From Vreelandella maris (GTDB lineage Bacteria; Pseudomonadota; Gammaproteobacteria; Pseudomonadales; Halomonadaceae), in NCBI RefSeq assembly GCF_013371085.1, contig NZ_JABWCV010000025.1, positions 1-56,577 of the forward strand: a DNA stretch of 56,577 bases, read 5' to 3'. The notes under the pieces were generated by a model, which saw only the letters and a list, made by a program, of their open reading frames with translations, did not search any database and was not told the DNA's origin. How positions within the stretch are numbered: the first letter of the stretch is position 1; every line of letters begins with the position of its first letter. Position numbers and translations under genes: made by a program. This document shows, in pieces, positions 8,188 to 18,395 of this stretch.

Positions 8188-8337
8188 CTGTCACCTCCTG
8201 TGTAGAAATGGCTATGTCGTTAAGATGGAGTCCTCAAAAGCGTGTCCTACAGCTATCTTTCTAAACAAAGCCTCATTATGGGTTAGCAGAGGATTTTCCT
8301 TCGTGCAAACGTATCCTAGGCTATTGGTAGCTAATGC

Positions 8338-8817
8338 CTAGTCCTCTTCAGTAAGGCGCTGGTGCATCGAGAGCATAACCTCAAGCTCATGTTCTGGACG
8401 CATCGGCTCTAAGCCCAGCTCGCTGAACGTTTCACGCCGCTGGCGATGCCATTCGCCAGGAGTGATTGAAGGGTAGAGCACCGATGCCGGGGCTAGCTCT
8501 ACGAAAGGATCCAGCCCATAGGTATCAAACAGCCGTGCCAGTGCCGCTTCGTCGTCGCCGTTGTCGCTGGTATACAGCGTGGCGGAGAAGTGGTCGTTCT
8601 CAAGTTCGCGAATCACTTCCAGAGGACTAACCCCCAGGCTCTCCAGCTCTTCCATGCTGTAGGCGCCCAGGGCATTGGTGTCTTCCTTTATCCAGCTATC
8701 ATCCGGCTGAATTAATGTTTGCTTCACTCGGCCATCGGGCAGCGACCAAGCAATGGCGAGCGGTAAGCCATCGTCTTCGCCCGTTTCAATGGCAATAAAC
8801 CCAGGATAATCGGCCAC
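8338..8817 (-). CDS. Degenerate DnaQ-like exonuclease-fold protein
   Basis: No annotated function is certain. The order of segments follows the DEDD 3'-5' exonuclease fold: FIAIETGEDDGLPLAIAWSL at residues ~7-26 (in place of the usual FIDFE...IEIGWAL), then TLIQPDDSWIKED, a YSMEELESLGVSPLEVIREL helix where functional enzymes have a His-Gly-Ile motif, and TLYTSDNGDDEAALARLF (SD-x-x-x-D-E). Only one acidic residue remains in motif I (AIE rather than D-x-E), which suggests a catalytically weak or inactive member. The start is GTG at 8817 with AGGAG 8 bases upstream. It starts 13 bases after tatD ends on the same strand, so they share an operon. The fold call is inference. Confidence 0.6.
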   Translation of the reverse strand: MADYPGFIAIETGEDDGLPLAIAWSLPDGRVKQTLIQPDDSWIKEDTNALGAYSMEELESLGVSPLEVIRELENDHFSATLYTSDNGDDEAALARLFDTYGLDPFVELAPASVLYPSITPGEWHRQRRETFSELGLEPMRPEHELEVMLSMHQRLTEED

Positions 8818-8830
8818 GCTAGTACTCCTA

Positions 8831-9736
8831 TTATGATTCTGCGGGAAGACGGAAAAAACGCTTGGCAGTTTGGGTGGTGGCGTTGCCTAGTTCAGTTTCG
8901 TTGATGCCGTGCCACTGAGCAATCTCGCGCACTATCCAAGGTAACAAAGCGGGTTCATGGCGGCGCCCTTTGAGTTTTGTAGGCAAGTTACGGGGTAGCA
9001 AATAAGGGCAGTCGGTTTCAACCATTAAACGTTCAAGAGGAATATCACTCACCAATGATCGCAGGTGATGACCGCGCCGCTCATCGCAAATCCAGCCCGT
9101 TAACCCTATATGCAAGTCTAGGTCGAGATAACCAAATAGCGTATCGCGGTCAGCAGTGAAACAGTGAACCACCGCGTGGCTGATGTCGTCTCGCCATGCA
9201 TGCAGAATTTCGCGCATCCGCTGGCCCGCATCGCGCTCGTGTAAAAACAGCGGCAACCCGCTTTCGACCGCGAGCGCCAGCTGCGCTTCAAACGCACGCT
9301 CCTGCTCCTGGGGCGTCGAGAAGTTGCGATTAAAATCCAGCCCACACTCGCCCACAGCCACTACTTCCGGTAAGGCATGCAGGGCCGCCATGGCGCGCTC
9401 AAGACCTGCATCCCACTGGCTGGCGTCATGAGGGTGTACACCCGCCGTGGCGTACAGGCCAGGATACTGTTTGGCCAACTCGACGGCTTGCTCGGCGTGG
9501 GCAAGATCGGTACCGGTAACGATCATGCTCGTTACCTGCGCTGCCAGGGCACGTTGTATAACCGCCTCAAGATCACGTCCAAAGCTTTCGTGGGTTAAGT
9601 TAGCGCCGATATCCACCAAAGGGGCACTAGGCCGAAACTGTAGTGCTTCGGGTAAAAAATCATCGGCATACGCAGTGGTCAAAGGTGTCTCCCATTCAAT
9701 ATGAAAAGGCACCATTGTAACGGTATGCGCGAGCAT
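8831..9736 (-). CDS. tatD: TatD family metal-dependent DNase
   Basis: TatD proteins are TIM-barrel, divalent-metal hydrolases with 3'-5' exonuclease activity on DNA, implicated in DNA repair and oxidative damage. Visible ligands and motifs in order: VDIGANLTHESF near residue 41, GVHPHDAS, VAVGECGLDF (metal-bridging Glu), PLFLHERDA (His), VVHCFT (His), and METDCPYLLPRN (Asp). The 301 residues include about 39 residues before the barrel's first strand, longer than usual; neither ATG at 9736 nor the internal ATG at 9715 has a clear ribosome site, so the true start is uncertain. Followed 13 bases later by the exonuclease-fold gene. It is divergent from uup. Confidence 0.9.
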   Translation of the reverse strand: MLAHTVTMVPFHIEWETPLTTAYADDFLPEALQFRPSAPLVDIGANLTHESFGRDLEAVIQRALAAQVTSMIVTGTDLAHAEQAVELAKQYPGLYATAGVHPHDASQWDAGLERAMAALHALPEVVAVGECGLDFNRNFSTPQEQERAFEAQLALAVESGLPLFLHERDAGQRMREILHAWRDDISHAVVHCFTADRDTLFGYLDLDLHIGLTGWICDERRGHHLRSLVSDIPLERLMVETDCPYLLPRNLPTKLKGRRHEPALLPWIVREIAQWHGINETELGNATTQTAKRFFRLPAES

Positions 9737-9814
9737 CGACTAATGCATCAACGTTCCCCCTACCAGCGCGCTCATGCGTTACACTGTGCGCCTCACGACT
9801 AAGGAGGACACCGC

Positions 9815-11731
9815 GTGACCCTGTTACGACTCGAACAGCTGCAACTCGCCTACGGCACCCATGTACTACTCAATCGCGCCGACCTGACGGTTGAAAAAGG
9901 CGAGCGGCTGGCGCTGGTCGGGCGCAACGGCACCGGCAAGTCCACTCTGCTGAAGCTGGTAGCGGGGGATATTCTGCCCGACGATGGCTCCATTTGGCGC
10001 GCACCTGGTCTCAAGATCGGCGTGTTGGCTCAGGAGTTACCCGAGTCATCTGGCTTGACCATTTTCGATATGGTCGCCCAAGGGCTTCCAGAAGCCGGAG
10101 AGCTGCTCTCCGAGTACGATCATCTTATCAATGATCCTGACCCCGATATGGATCGCATGGCGACTCTGCAAACGCGCCTGGAAGCCATTGATGGCTGGTC
10201 ATATCACCAGCGTATCGATACGGTGCTCACGCGCTTAGGCTTGCCACCTGAGGCTGAGATGAGCTCGCTCTCCGGTGGCTGGCGCCGCCGAGTAGCGCTG
10301 GCGCGCGCTCTGGTTGCTGAGCCCGATCTGCTGCTGCTTGATGAGCCTACCAACCATTTGGACTTAGACACCATTGCCTGGTTGGAAGAGCAACTGCTGG
10401 CCTTTAATGGCGCAGTACTGCTGATTACGCACGATAGGGCGTTTCTTTCCAAGCTGGCGACCAATATTCTGGAGCTGGACCGTGGCCAGCTAGGGCGATA
10501 CCCCGGCAAGTACGAAGAGTATCAGGCCCGTAAGCAGCATGAGCTTGAAGTGGAAGCACGGGAGAACGCCGAGTTCGATAAAAAACTTGCTCAAGAAGAA
10601 GCCTGGATTCGTCAGGGCGTTAAAGCGCGGCGTACCCGCAACGAAGGCCGAGTGCGCGCGCTGGAAGCGATGCGTAACGAACGCAGCCAGCGCCGTGAGC
10701 GCCAGGGTAATGCCAACTTGACGGTGGATCGCGGCGAGCGCACCGGTAAGCGCGTGGTGGAGCTGCAAGGCGTCACTCAGCGTTTTGGCGATGATGTAAT
10801 ACTGCGTGATATTAACCTTGAAGTACTGCGCGGCGACCGTATCGGTTTCCTGGGGCGTAACGGCGCGGGCAAGACAACCCTATTGAAAATCCTGCTGGGC
10901 GAGCTGGAACCCACTGAAGGCAAGGTGCAGATGGGCACCAATCTAAAAGTAGCCTATTTCGATCAGCTGCGTGCCGGGCTGGAGCTGGATAAAACCGTGT
11001 ATGACAACGTTGCTCAGGGCAGTGATCGCGTCAGCGTGGGCGGTAAAGATCGACATGTGATGAGTTACCTGCAGGACTTTCTGTTCACACCTGAGCGGGT
11101 ACGCCAACCGGTGAAAGCGCTCTCTGGTGGTGAGTCCAACCGCCTGCTGCTTGCCAAGTTGTTCACTCAGCCAGCTAACGTGCTGGTACTTGATGAGCCG
11201 ACCAACGACCTCGACATGGAAACCCTGGAGTTGCTTGAAGAGCTGCTTCTCGATTTCGATGGCACGCTGCTGCTGGTTTCCCACGACCGTACTTTTATGG
11301 ATAACGTGGTAACCAGCATGCTCGCCTTTGAAGGCGATGGCGTGGTGCGTGAATACGTGGGTGGCTATACCGATTGGATTCGCCAGGGCGGCAAGTTGCC
11401 TCCAGCGCCTTGGGAAGGGGCGGCGCGTCAGCGTACTGAACCCACCTCAGAAACGCCTAAAAAGGTGGCCGAAGCTCCTGCTGCCCCGGCTAAGAAAAGC
11501 GTTAAGCTCTCCTACAACTTGCAGCGTGAGTTAGATGCGCTGCCCGCTGAAATAGAACGCCTTGAGAGTGAAGTAGAAGCGCTAGAGAGCGAGATCGGTG
11601 ACCCAGCGTTTTATCAGCAAGAAGCAGAAGCCGTTACGGCTAAACTTCAGTCCCTTGAGAAAGTGCAGAAAGCGCTAGAAGTAGCCATGGAGCGTTGGAT
11701 GGAGCTGGAAGCGATGGCCGCTGGGGAATAG
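9815..11731 (+). CDS. uup: Uup, ABC-F family ATPase
   Basis: A soluble ATPase of the ABC-F class, which act on ribosomes and, for Uup, also affect precise excision of transposons and Holliday-junction-related intermediates. The 638 residues contain two ABC domains: Walker A GRNGTGKST (36-44) and GRNGAGKTT, signatures LSGGWRRRVALARA and LSGGESNRLLLAK, Walker B LLLLDEPTNHLDL and VLVLDEPTNDLDM. A charged linker rich in Arg follows the first domain, and the last ~95 residues form the Uup C-terminal coiled coil (Glu/Leu heptads) after a Pro/Ala hinge. The start is GTG with AAGGAGG 7 bases upstream. A strong terminator follows, so it is a single-gene unit. Confidence 0.95.
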   Translation: MTLLRLEQLQLAYGTHVLLNRADLTVEKGERLALVGRNGTGKSTLLKLVAGDILPDDGSIWRAPGLKIGVLAQELPESSGLTIFDMVAQGLPEAGELLSEYDHLINDPDPDMDRMATLQTRLEAIDGWSYHQRIDTVLTRLGLPPEAEMSSLSGGWRRRVALARALVAEPDLLLLDEPTNHLDLDTIAWLEEQLLAFNGAVLLITHDRAFLSKLATNILELDRGQLGRYPGKYEEYQARKQHELEVEARENAEFDKKLAQEEAWIRQGVKARRTRNEGRVRALEAMRNERSQRRERQGNANLTVDRGERTGKRVVELQGVTQRFGDDVILRDINLEVLRGDRIGFLGRNGAGKTTLLKILLGELEPTEGKVQMGTNLKVAYFDQLRAGLELDKTVYDNVAQGSDRVSVGGKDRHVMSYLQDFLFTPERVRQPVKALSGGESNRLLLAKLFTQPANVLVLDEPTNDLDMETLELLEELLLDFDGTLLLVSHDRTFMDNVVTSMLAFEGDGVVREYVGGYTDWIRQGGKLPPAPWEGAARQRTEPTSETPKKVAEAPAAPAKKSVKLSYNLQRELDALPAEIERLESEVEALESEIGDPAFYQQEAEAVTAKLQSLEKVQKALEVAMERWMELEAMAAGE

Positions 11732-11744
11732 ATGTAGCAACGAT

Positions 11745-11770
11745 AAAAGGCGCCGAACAGGCGCCTTTTT
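11745..11770 (+). terminator. uup terminator
   Basis: Inverted repeat AAAAGGCGCC / GGCGCCTTTT with a 5-base loop and five T at the 3' side, 13 bases after the uup stop. The A-rich 5' side means it may also terminate the convergent universal stress gene. Confidence 0.92.
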
Positions 11771-11792
11771 CGTAGCGATATAAAGCAAGGGT

Positions 11793-12245
11793 TTACTCGT
11801 CGCTTTTCTCGCCTTTTTTGCCCACGCGTACCGCAAGAACATCGCACTGAGCACCGTGCAGCACGCCAGTAGAGGTTGAGCCTAGCAGTAACGCAAAACC
11901 ATGACGACCGTGGGAGCCCACTACGATCAAGTCCACATCATGCTCTTCGGCAAACCGGTGGATTTCGGTATCGGGCATACCCACGACAACATGCTGGTCA
12001 GCCTCAGCAATATGCGGCGCGGCAATTTCGGCTAAGCGTTTTTTGGCATGTTCATCCAACTGGTCTTGGATGCTGGTCAAATCCATCGGTATATCACCAC
12101 CATAGGCAAACCCAAGCGGTTCCAGGGTATGCATAATGGAGATTTTGGCTTGATCGTTGCGTGCTGCGATCGCAACGGCACGTTCCAGGATTTTGTGGGA
12201 ATCTTTGGTTAAGTCAACGGCAACTAAAATGTGGTGATAGCTCAT
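11793..12245 (-). CDS. UspA family universal stress protein
   Basis: A single-domain, ATP-binding universal stress protein of 150 residues. It opens with MSYHHILVAVDLTKDS, and near the C-terminus has GSHGRHGFALLLGSTS, the G-x2-G-x9-G-S/T nucleotide-binding motif of the ATP-binding subgroup. The ATG at 12245 is chosen over the upstream in-frame ATG at 12272 because AAGGAGA lies 8 bases before it and the family begins at this point. An FNR/ANR-type site with a correctly placed -10 element lies upstream (12335-12375), so induction under oxygen limitation is likely. It converges on uup. Confidence 0.92.
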   Translation of the reverse strand: MSYHHILVAVDLTKDSHKILERAVAIAARNDQAKISIMHTLEPLGFAYGGDIPMDLTSIQDQLDEHAKKRLAEIAAPHIAEADQHVVVGMPDTEIHRFAEEHDVDLIVVGSHGRHGFALLLGSTSTGVLHGAQCDVLAVRVGKKGEKSDE

Positions 12246-12334
12246 GGCATATCTCCTTAGCGTGGATAACACTAGTTCACAAAGAATAATGGAGACTCTT
12301 TGTTCAATGACCGTTACTTTAGATGGCGTGCTTT

Positions 12335-12375
12335 ATTTTAACAATGATCAGTGTTTTAACCATGACGTGTATCAA
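12335..12375 (-). promoter_or_regulatory. Putative FNR/ANR class II promoter of the universal stress gene
   Basis: Read on the - strand, TTGATACACGTCAT (12375 to 12362) matches the FNR/ANR consensus TTGAT-N4-ATCAA at 8 of 10 positions. A -10-like TAAAAT lies at 12340-12335. This puts the box centre near -40.5 relative to a start at about 12328, the class II activator position. The -35 region has no sigma70 hexamer, as expected for an activator-dependent promoter. Confidence 0.6.
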
Positions 12376-12444
12376 AACAACGACCTGAGTCATGAAGGTT
12401 AGAATAGCTTATACATTGTGGCTCACGTTAGAGGAAATGTAGAG

Positions 12445-13014
12445 ATGGAATGGCTAATTATTATAGCAATTTCGATGTTTGTCATCGCACCGGTGATGTG
12501 GCTAAAGCCCAGTCCACGCCAGAGGCGCCAGCAGACGCTGCGCACGCAAATTGCCAAGCAAGGCGTAACTATCAAACTGGAAAAACCACCGCTTCACCAC
12601 TTTAAAGGGACGATGCCTGCCTACCGGTGGCACTATCCTCAGTCAGCACCTGGGCCGGATTTCCTTTTGGTCAGAGATAGCAATGCGAGTGAAGCTTTAG
12701 CACCGTATCATGCGGGCTGGCGTTGGCGAATAGCCCCGTTGCGGCCGCTTCCGGATAATGCCGAGATACCGTTAAAAGCACTGCTTGAGCGTTTGCCACA
12801 AGACGCGCTGGTGATACAGTCGACTCCCTTCGCGCTGACCCTATGGTGGTGGGAATCGCAAACCGCTGAACGATTCACGACATATTTACCTGAGTTTAAG
12901 CAACTGATTGATACTCTTCAGGGCCATGTCGATCGGCCCACCGGTCAACCGCTCAAAGGGACAGAGCAGACTGCGCCAACCTCAAAGAATGATCATGAGG
13001 CTGGGCCGTCTTGA
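12445..13014 (+). CDS. Membrane-anchored hypothetical protein
   Basis: Not assigned to a characterised family. The product (189 residues from the ATG at 12445) starts with one hydrophobic segment MEWLIIIAISMFVIAPVMW, followed by a basic stretch (KPSPRQRRQQTLR) that fixes the N-terminus outside and the rest in the cytoplasm. This YajC-like opening is followed by a soluble domain with an aromatic-rich centre (PAYRWHYPQ, HAGWRWRIAPLRPLP, LTLWWWESQ) and a polar tail. The in-frame GTG at 12418 is a less likely start; GAGG lies before 12445. Its 3' end overlaps the convergent slyA-type gene by 22 bases. Function unknown. Confidence 0.72.
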   Translation: MEWLIIIAISMFVIAPVMWLKPSPRQRRQQTLRTQIAKQGVTIKLEKPPLHHFKGTMPAYRWHYPQSAPGPDFLLVRDSNASEALAPYHAGWRWRIAPLRPLPDNAEIPLKALLERLPQDALVIQSTPFALTLWWWESQTAERFTTYLPEFKQLIDTLQGHVDRPTGQPLKGTEQTAPTSKNDHEAGPS

Positions 13015-13445
13015 TCCCGGGCCTGAATGGCTAACCCGTTGGCTTCAATCACCGCCAGCCATTCATTGAGCTGTTCAAGGTTCTCCTCGCTCAAGCCTGC
13101 AAACATCTCTTTACGCGCCTGCTGGGCAACACTGTCGATTTTTTCCAACAACGGCATAGCGGCTGGCGTCAGATAGATACGTTTGCTACGGCGGTCATTG
13201 TCACAGGCACGGCGTTCCACCAAACCTTGCTCTTCAAGCTGGCCGAGAGTGCGCACCAAGGACGGTGCCTCAACACCAATGGCGCGGGCAAGATCGCACT
13301 GTGGGTGTCCCTCGCCCATACGCCACAAGTGATAGAGCGTGACCCAGCGCGTTTGCGTTAAGCCTAAGGGAGCAAGTCGTCGATCTAGAATTGAACGCCA
13401 TAGATGCGGCAAGCGTGCGATACGAAAACCAATCGTTGAAGCCAT
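12993..13445 (-). CDS. slyA: SlyA/MarR family transcriptional regulator
   Basis: A 150-residue winged-helix repressor/activator of the MarR family. Helix-turn-helix region: LTQTRWVTLYHLWRMGEG, CDLARAIGVEAPSLVRTLGQLEEQGLV with the wing RRACDNDRRSKRIYLT; the preceding and following helices form the dimer interface. The sequence around the recognition helix and wing is of the SlyA type, which controls stress, envelope and aromatic-compound responses. Targets cannot be read; the likeliest is itself or a neighbour. The 3' end overlaps the convergent membrane-anchored gene. The start ATG at 13445 follows the conserved N-terminal helix. Confidence 0.88.
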   Translation of the reverse strand: MASTIGFRIARLPHLWRSILDRRLAPLGLTQTRWVTLYHLWRMGEGHPQCDLARAIGVEAPSLVRTLGQLEEQGLVERRACDNDRRSKRIYLTPAAMPLLEKIDSVAQQARKEMFAGLSEENLEQLNEWLAVIEANGLAIQARDQDGPAS

Positions 13446-13521
13446 AATTAACTAGCTACCAATAAGTGTGAGTAAGCGAATTGTCATAAGCTGCGCCACT
13501 GAATGCAAGGCGATTAACAAT

Positions 13522-14676
13522 TCAGTCATCCGGTTGCGCCTCTGCATCATTAGTACGGCCCGGTACAAAGCGCCGTAAGTTCAATCCGCTTAAGCCACTG
13601 GCGTGTATTTCTCCATCGGCTAGAGAAGCCTGCTGGCTATCCTCTGCCACCTCAAAGCGTATTAATCCTAAGCGTTGCCCAGTGCTTGTCATAATGTCGA
13701 TGCGCCACTGCCCGGTTGGATCTTCTGGAAAGTTTTGTTTGTGACTCCATGCGCGGTATCCCTGCTCGCGTCCGCCGTTGATGTTCAATTCCACTACGTC
13801 CATTGGCTCACCATTATGATGCCAAGCGTGGGTAATGGTTTCACTCAGTCCACGCGGTGCTCTGATAGCGGTATACACATAGAGCCCATTATCGCTAATG
13901 GCCTGGGGAGTCAGCGTCATTGAGCCTTGGGGTAAGCGCTGCTCGACGTCAAACCCAGGAGAGAGAGCACTGCTGGTCATCCATAGGCTGGCAGGGGGTA
14001 CCCAAATGCGCCCTAGCCAAGCGCCGTACGCTAACACCAACGTTAAGCCAAAAAAGGCGCACCAGCGCTTGAAAGAACTTTGCTTTAGTAGATGCCAAAA
14101 GCTAGGGAGGGCGACCACGACCGTGATCCCGAGCGCTAAGAGTAAACTTTGCCCGGTGGTGAGGTGTACCATGATCGGTAACGTCACGAGCAATACGAGA
14201 AACACGCACATGGCGTGGAATAAGAAGTAAAGGCTACGCCATCGTTCGGAAATTTTAAAATAGATGGGATCGATGATAGATAGTAGCGCCATCACGCCCA
14301 CAAGCAGTGCAAACAGCGTCTGGCCACTATTCCATACGGTAGTAACTAAAATAAACGGCAGCGTGAAAAAAAGCGTTTCCTGGTGAATCATCTGGGCAAT
14401 AAACGTCGTTACGCCTCTTGGTGGCGTTGGGTGGCCACGACGTTTTAGCCAGCGGCTGATTAAACCTTCGGAAAGCAGTAGCGTCCAGGCGAACAAAAGC
14501 CCTAGCGCGAGGGCAGCCCCCAGCCACTGTTGGCGATCGACCAGAAAGAAACTGCCTAAACCGGCAGAAAATGCCATGGGCGGCCATAGCCAGCTCCATG
14601 GCTTTAGTCGCTCGACAATGCTTTCTATATGCCGCTGAACGGTGGCAATGCGGGATGGCGTGAGCAGTGCGCCCAT
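13522..14676 (-). CDS. DUF5924/DUF2914 membrane protein
   Basis: A 384-residue inner-membrane protein. The N-terminal ~230 residues contain about six hydrophobic segments, with a small cytoplasmic basic loop (SRWLKRRGHPTPPRG). The C-terminal ~130 residues are a soluble, presumably periplasmic domain: VYTAIRAPRGLSETITHAWHHNG, INGGREQGYRAWSHK and GQWRIDIMTSTGQRLGLIRFEV are the DUF2914 pattern. This two-part plan corresponds to the DUF5924 family known from gammaproteobacteria; no function is established. The gene is alone, with slyA downstream on the same strand 77 bases away and the fadBA promoter region upstream. Confidence 0.82.
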   Translation of the reverse strand: MGALLTPSRIATVQRHIESIVERLKPWSWLWPPMAFSAGLGSFFLVDRQQWLGAALALGLLFAWTLLLSEGLISRWLKRRGHPTPPRGVTTFIAQMIHQETLFFTLPFILVTTVWNSGQTLFALLVGVMALLSIIDPIYFKISERWRSLYFLFHAMCVFLVLLVTLPIMVHLTTGQSLLLALGITVVVALPSFWHLLKQSSFKRWCAFFGLTLVLAYGAWLGRIWVPPASLWMTSSALSPGFDVEQRLPQGSMTLTPQAISDNGLYVYTAIRAPRGLSETITHAWHHNGEPMDVVELNINGGREQGYRAWSHKQNFPEDPTGQWRIDIMTSTGQRLGLIRFEVAEDSQQASLADGEIHASGLSGLNLRRFVPGRTNDAEAQPDD

Positions 14677-14849
14677 AGACAGTTAACCTGCAAAATAATT
14701 GGAAGCGTGATCCTAGCAGCATGAACGCCCGCAGGGGAGTGCTGGTCTCAGTAGATGGATAAATTAGCCAAAAGTCAGGGCTTGACGAACACAGGCAACT
14801 CAACCAAGCTAAAGCAATCAAACGGCCGTATGAAATCGATTGGGTTGTG

Positions 14850-14878
14850 TTGACCGTATATTTCTATTGGTCGAATAA
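14850..14878 (+). promoter_or_regulatory. Candidate fadBA promoter
   Basis: TTGACC (14850-14855) and GAATAA (14873-14878) are separated by 17 bases, a near-consensus sigma70 pair about 54 bases before the fadB ATG. I saw no convincing PsrA- or FadR-type palindrome next to it. Confidence 0.5.
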
Positions 14879-14931
14879 AAGTGTGGCGGGTTCCTTTTAT
14901 GGAACCAACCCGAATTGTGGAGAGAGCGCGG

Positions 14932-17118
14932 ATGATCTACCAAGGCAACGCCATCACGGTGACACGTCGTGACACCCCGAGTGGCAATGACATCGCTATG
15001 CTCACTTTTGATCTGAAAGGTGAGTCCGTCAACAAACTATCCAGCGCAGTGGTGGCAGAGCTGGGTGAAGCCGTCAAAGCAATCCAAGCTGAAAATAGTT
15101 TAAAAGGCTTATTGATTGCTAGTGGTAAAGAAGTGTTTATCGTCGGTGCAGATATTACTGAGTTTCACACCCTCTTTGATAAAGGTGAAGAGTATCTGGT
15201 TGAGATGAATCTCAAGGTACACGATATTTTCAACGCCATCGAAGACCTGCCTTTCCCCACCGTTACCGCGATTAATGGGTTGGCCCTAGGGGGCGGCTGT
15301 GAAGTACTGCTAACCACCGATTTTCGCGTGATGAGCGAGAAAGCCAAGATTGGCTTGCCAGAAACCAAGCTCGGCATTTTGCCCGGCTGGGGCGGCTGTG
15401 TGCGCCTGCCACGTATTATCGGCGCTGATAACGCTATCGAATGGATCGCTGGCGGTACTGAAAATCGTGCTGATGCCGCGTTGAAGATGGGCGCTGTGGA
15501 TGCCGTGGTGAGTGCAGAGCAGTTGGAAGACGCCGCGCTGGATATCCTTGATCGCGCCAATGCAGGTGAGCTGGATTATCAGGCGCGTCGTGCTGAAAAG
15601 ACCAGCCCGCTGAAGCTCAACCCGATTGAGCAGATGATGGCGTTTGAAACCGCCAAAGGGTATGTCGCTGGCAAGGCTGGGCCGCACTATCCCGCGCCGG
15701 TTGAAGCGATCAAAGTGATACAGAAAGGCGCTGGTGAAGAGCGCGGCCGTGCTCAGGCAATTGAAGCCAAGGCTTTCGCCAAACTGGCGCTAAGCAGCGT
15801 AGCGTTCAACCTGGTCGGCCTGTTTCTTAATGACCAAGTGGTTAAAAAGAAAGCCAGCAATTACGAAAAACAGGCGCAGCCGGTGAAACAAACGGCGGTA
15901 TTGGGCGCGGGTATTATGGGCGGTGGTATTGCCTATCAGAGCGCTTCCAAGGGCACGCCGATCCTGATGAAAGACATTAAGGACGACGCGATAGAGTTAG
16001 GCCTGAAAGAAGCCCGCAAACTATTTGCCAAACAGGTAGAGCGGAAGAAATTCACGACCGAGCAAATGGCTGAAAAGCTCACCAACATCCGTCCGACGCT
16101 CTCTTACGGTGATTTTGATAACGTCGACCTTGTTGTTGAAGCCGTTGTTGAGAATCCCAAGGTCAAAGACGCGGTACTTACCGAAGTGGAAGGCGTGGTG
16201 GGCGAGAACACTATTCTCACCTCCAATACCTCAACCATCTCGATCAACCGCTTGGCGCAAAACCTAAAGCGGCCTGAAAACTTTTGCGGTATGCACTTCT
16301 TCAACCCTGTGCACCGCATGCCGCTGGTGGAAGTTATCCGTGGTGAGAAAACCTCGGACGCCGCCGTGGGTGCCACCGTGGCCTACGCTCGCGCCATGGG
16401 CAAAACGCCGATTGTAGTTAACGACTGCCCCGGCTTCTTGGTCAACCGTGTACTGTTCCCCTACTTTGGTGGCTTTAGCTTCCTAGTTGAGCAGGGCGCT
16501 GACTTCCAGCGCGTTGATAAAGTGATGGAGAAGTTTGGCTGGCCGATGGGGCCTGCCTACTTGCTTGACGTGGTCGGCCTTGATACCGCCGTACACGCTA
16601 ATGAAGTCATGGCCGAAGGCTTCCCTGATCGTATGGCGCGCGAGGGCAAAACCGCTATCCAGGTCATGTACGACAATGACCGCTTGGGCCAGAAGAACGA
16701 CAAGGGTTTTTACGCCTACGAAGAGGACAAGAAGGGTAAGCCGAAGAAAGTGACCGACGAAGCGGCTTACGCCTTGGTCAAAGAGGTGGTGAAGGAGCAC
16801 AAAGAGTTTTCCGACGAAGACATCATCGCTCGCATGATGGTGCCGCTCTGCTTGGAAACCGTACGCTGTTTGGAAGATGGCATTGTAGCGACGCCGGCTG
16901 AAGCTGATATGGCATTGATCTATGGCATCGGCTTCCCGCCATTCCGCGGTGGCGCTCTGCGCTACATCGATGCGATGGGCGTGGCTGAGTTTGTGAAACT
17001 CGCAGAAGGGCTAGCCGAAGAGCTGGGGCCGCTATACGCGCCGACCGATAAGCTGCGTCAGATGGCTCAAAACGGCGAGTTATTCTATTCCAACGATAAG
17101 TCTGCCAACCAAGCCTAA
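14932..17118 (+). CDS. fadB: FadB, fatty acid oxidation complex alpha subunit
   Basis: FadB carries enoyl-CoA hydratase, 3-hydroxyacyl-CoA dehydrogenase, isomerase and epimerase activities of aerobic beta-oxidation and forms an alpha2beta2 complex with FadA. The N-terminal crotonase domain shows [10 protein letters not shown] and [11 protein letters not shown] (oxyanion loop); the dehydrogenase domain begins with the NAD loop [10 protein letters not shown] near residue 325 and has the catalytic-His motif [11 protein letters not shown] with His455. Length from the chosen start is 728 residues, like the enterobacterial enzyme. The ATG at 14932 is preferred over the upstream in-frame GTG at 14881 because the family begins MxYxG and GGAGAGAG lies upstream. 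First gene of fadBA. Confidence 0.96.
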   Translation: MIYQGNAITVTRRDTPSGNDIAMLTFDLKGESVNKLSSAVVAELGEAVKAIQAENSLKGLLIASGKEVFIVGADITEFHTLFDKGEEYLVEMNLKVHDIFNAIEDLPFPTVTAINGLALGGGCEVLLTTDFRVMSEKAKIGLPETKLGILPGWGGCVRLPRIIGADNAIEWIAGGTENRADAALKMGAVDAVVSAEQLEDAALDILDRANAGELDYQARRAEKTSPLKLNPIEQMMAFETAKGYVAGKAGPHYPAPVEAIKVIQKGAGEERGRAQAIEAKAFAKLALSSVAFNLVGLFLNDQVVKKKASNYEKQAQPVKQTAVLGAGIMGGGIAYQSASKGTPILMKDIKDDAIELGLKEARKLFAKQVERKKFTTEQMAEKLTNIRPTLSYGDFDNVDLVVEAVVENPKVKDAVLTEVEGVVGENTILTSNTSTISINRLAQNLKRPENFCGMHFFNPVHRMPLVEVIRGEKTSDAAVGATVAYARAMGKTPIVVNDCPGFLVNRVLFPYFGGFSFLVEQGADFQRVDKVMEKFGWPMGPAYLLDVVGLDTAVHANEVMAEGFPDRMAREGKTAIQVMYDNDRLGQKNDKGFYAYEEDKKGKPKKVTDEAAYALVKEVVKEHKEFSDEDIIARMMVPLCLETVRCLEDGIVATPAEADMALIYGIGFPPFRGGALRYIDAMGVAEFVKLAEGLAEELGPLYAPTDKLRQMAQNGELFYSNDKSANQA

Positions 17119-17138
17119 CCACCACGTATAGGAGATAA

Positions 17139-18320
<1,182 letters not shown>

Positions 18321-18340
18321 CCATAGCGCTTAGGTACTTA

Positions 18341-18367
18341 AACGGCATCCTTCGAGGTGCCGTTTTT
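18341..18367 (+). terminator. fadBA terminator
   Basis: AACGGCA / TGCCGTT arms, extended by CC/GG around a TTCGA loop, followed by five T, 20 bases after the fadA stop. Confidence 0.9.
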
Positions 18368-18395
18368 ATTTGTCAGGTTTTTGTTCAGAAAAGCA

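Noticed and set aside
14881..14931. A longer N-terminus of FadB from GTG at 14881
   Set aside because: Family members begin at the internal MIYQG; a ribosome site precedes 14932 and the extension overlaps the expected transcription start.
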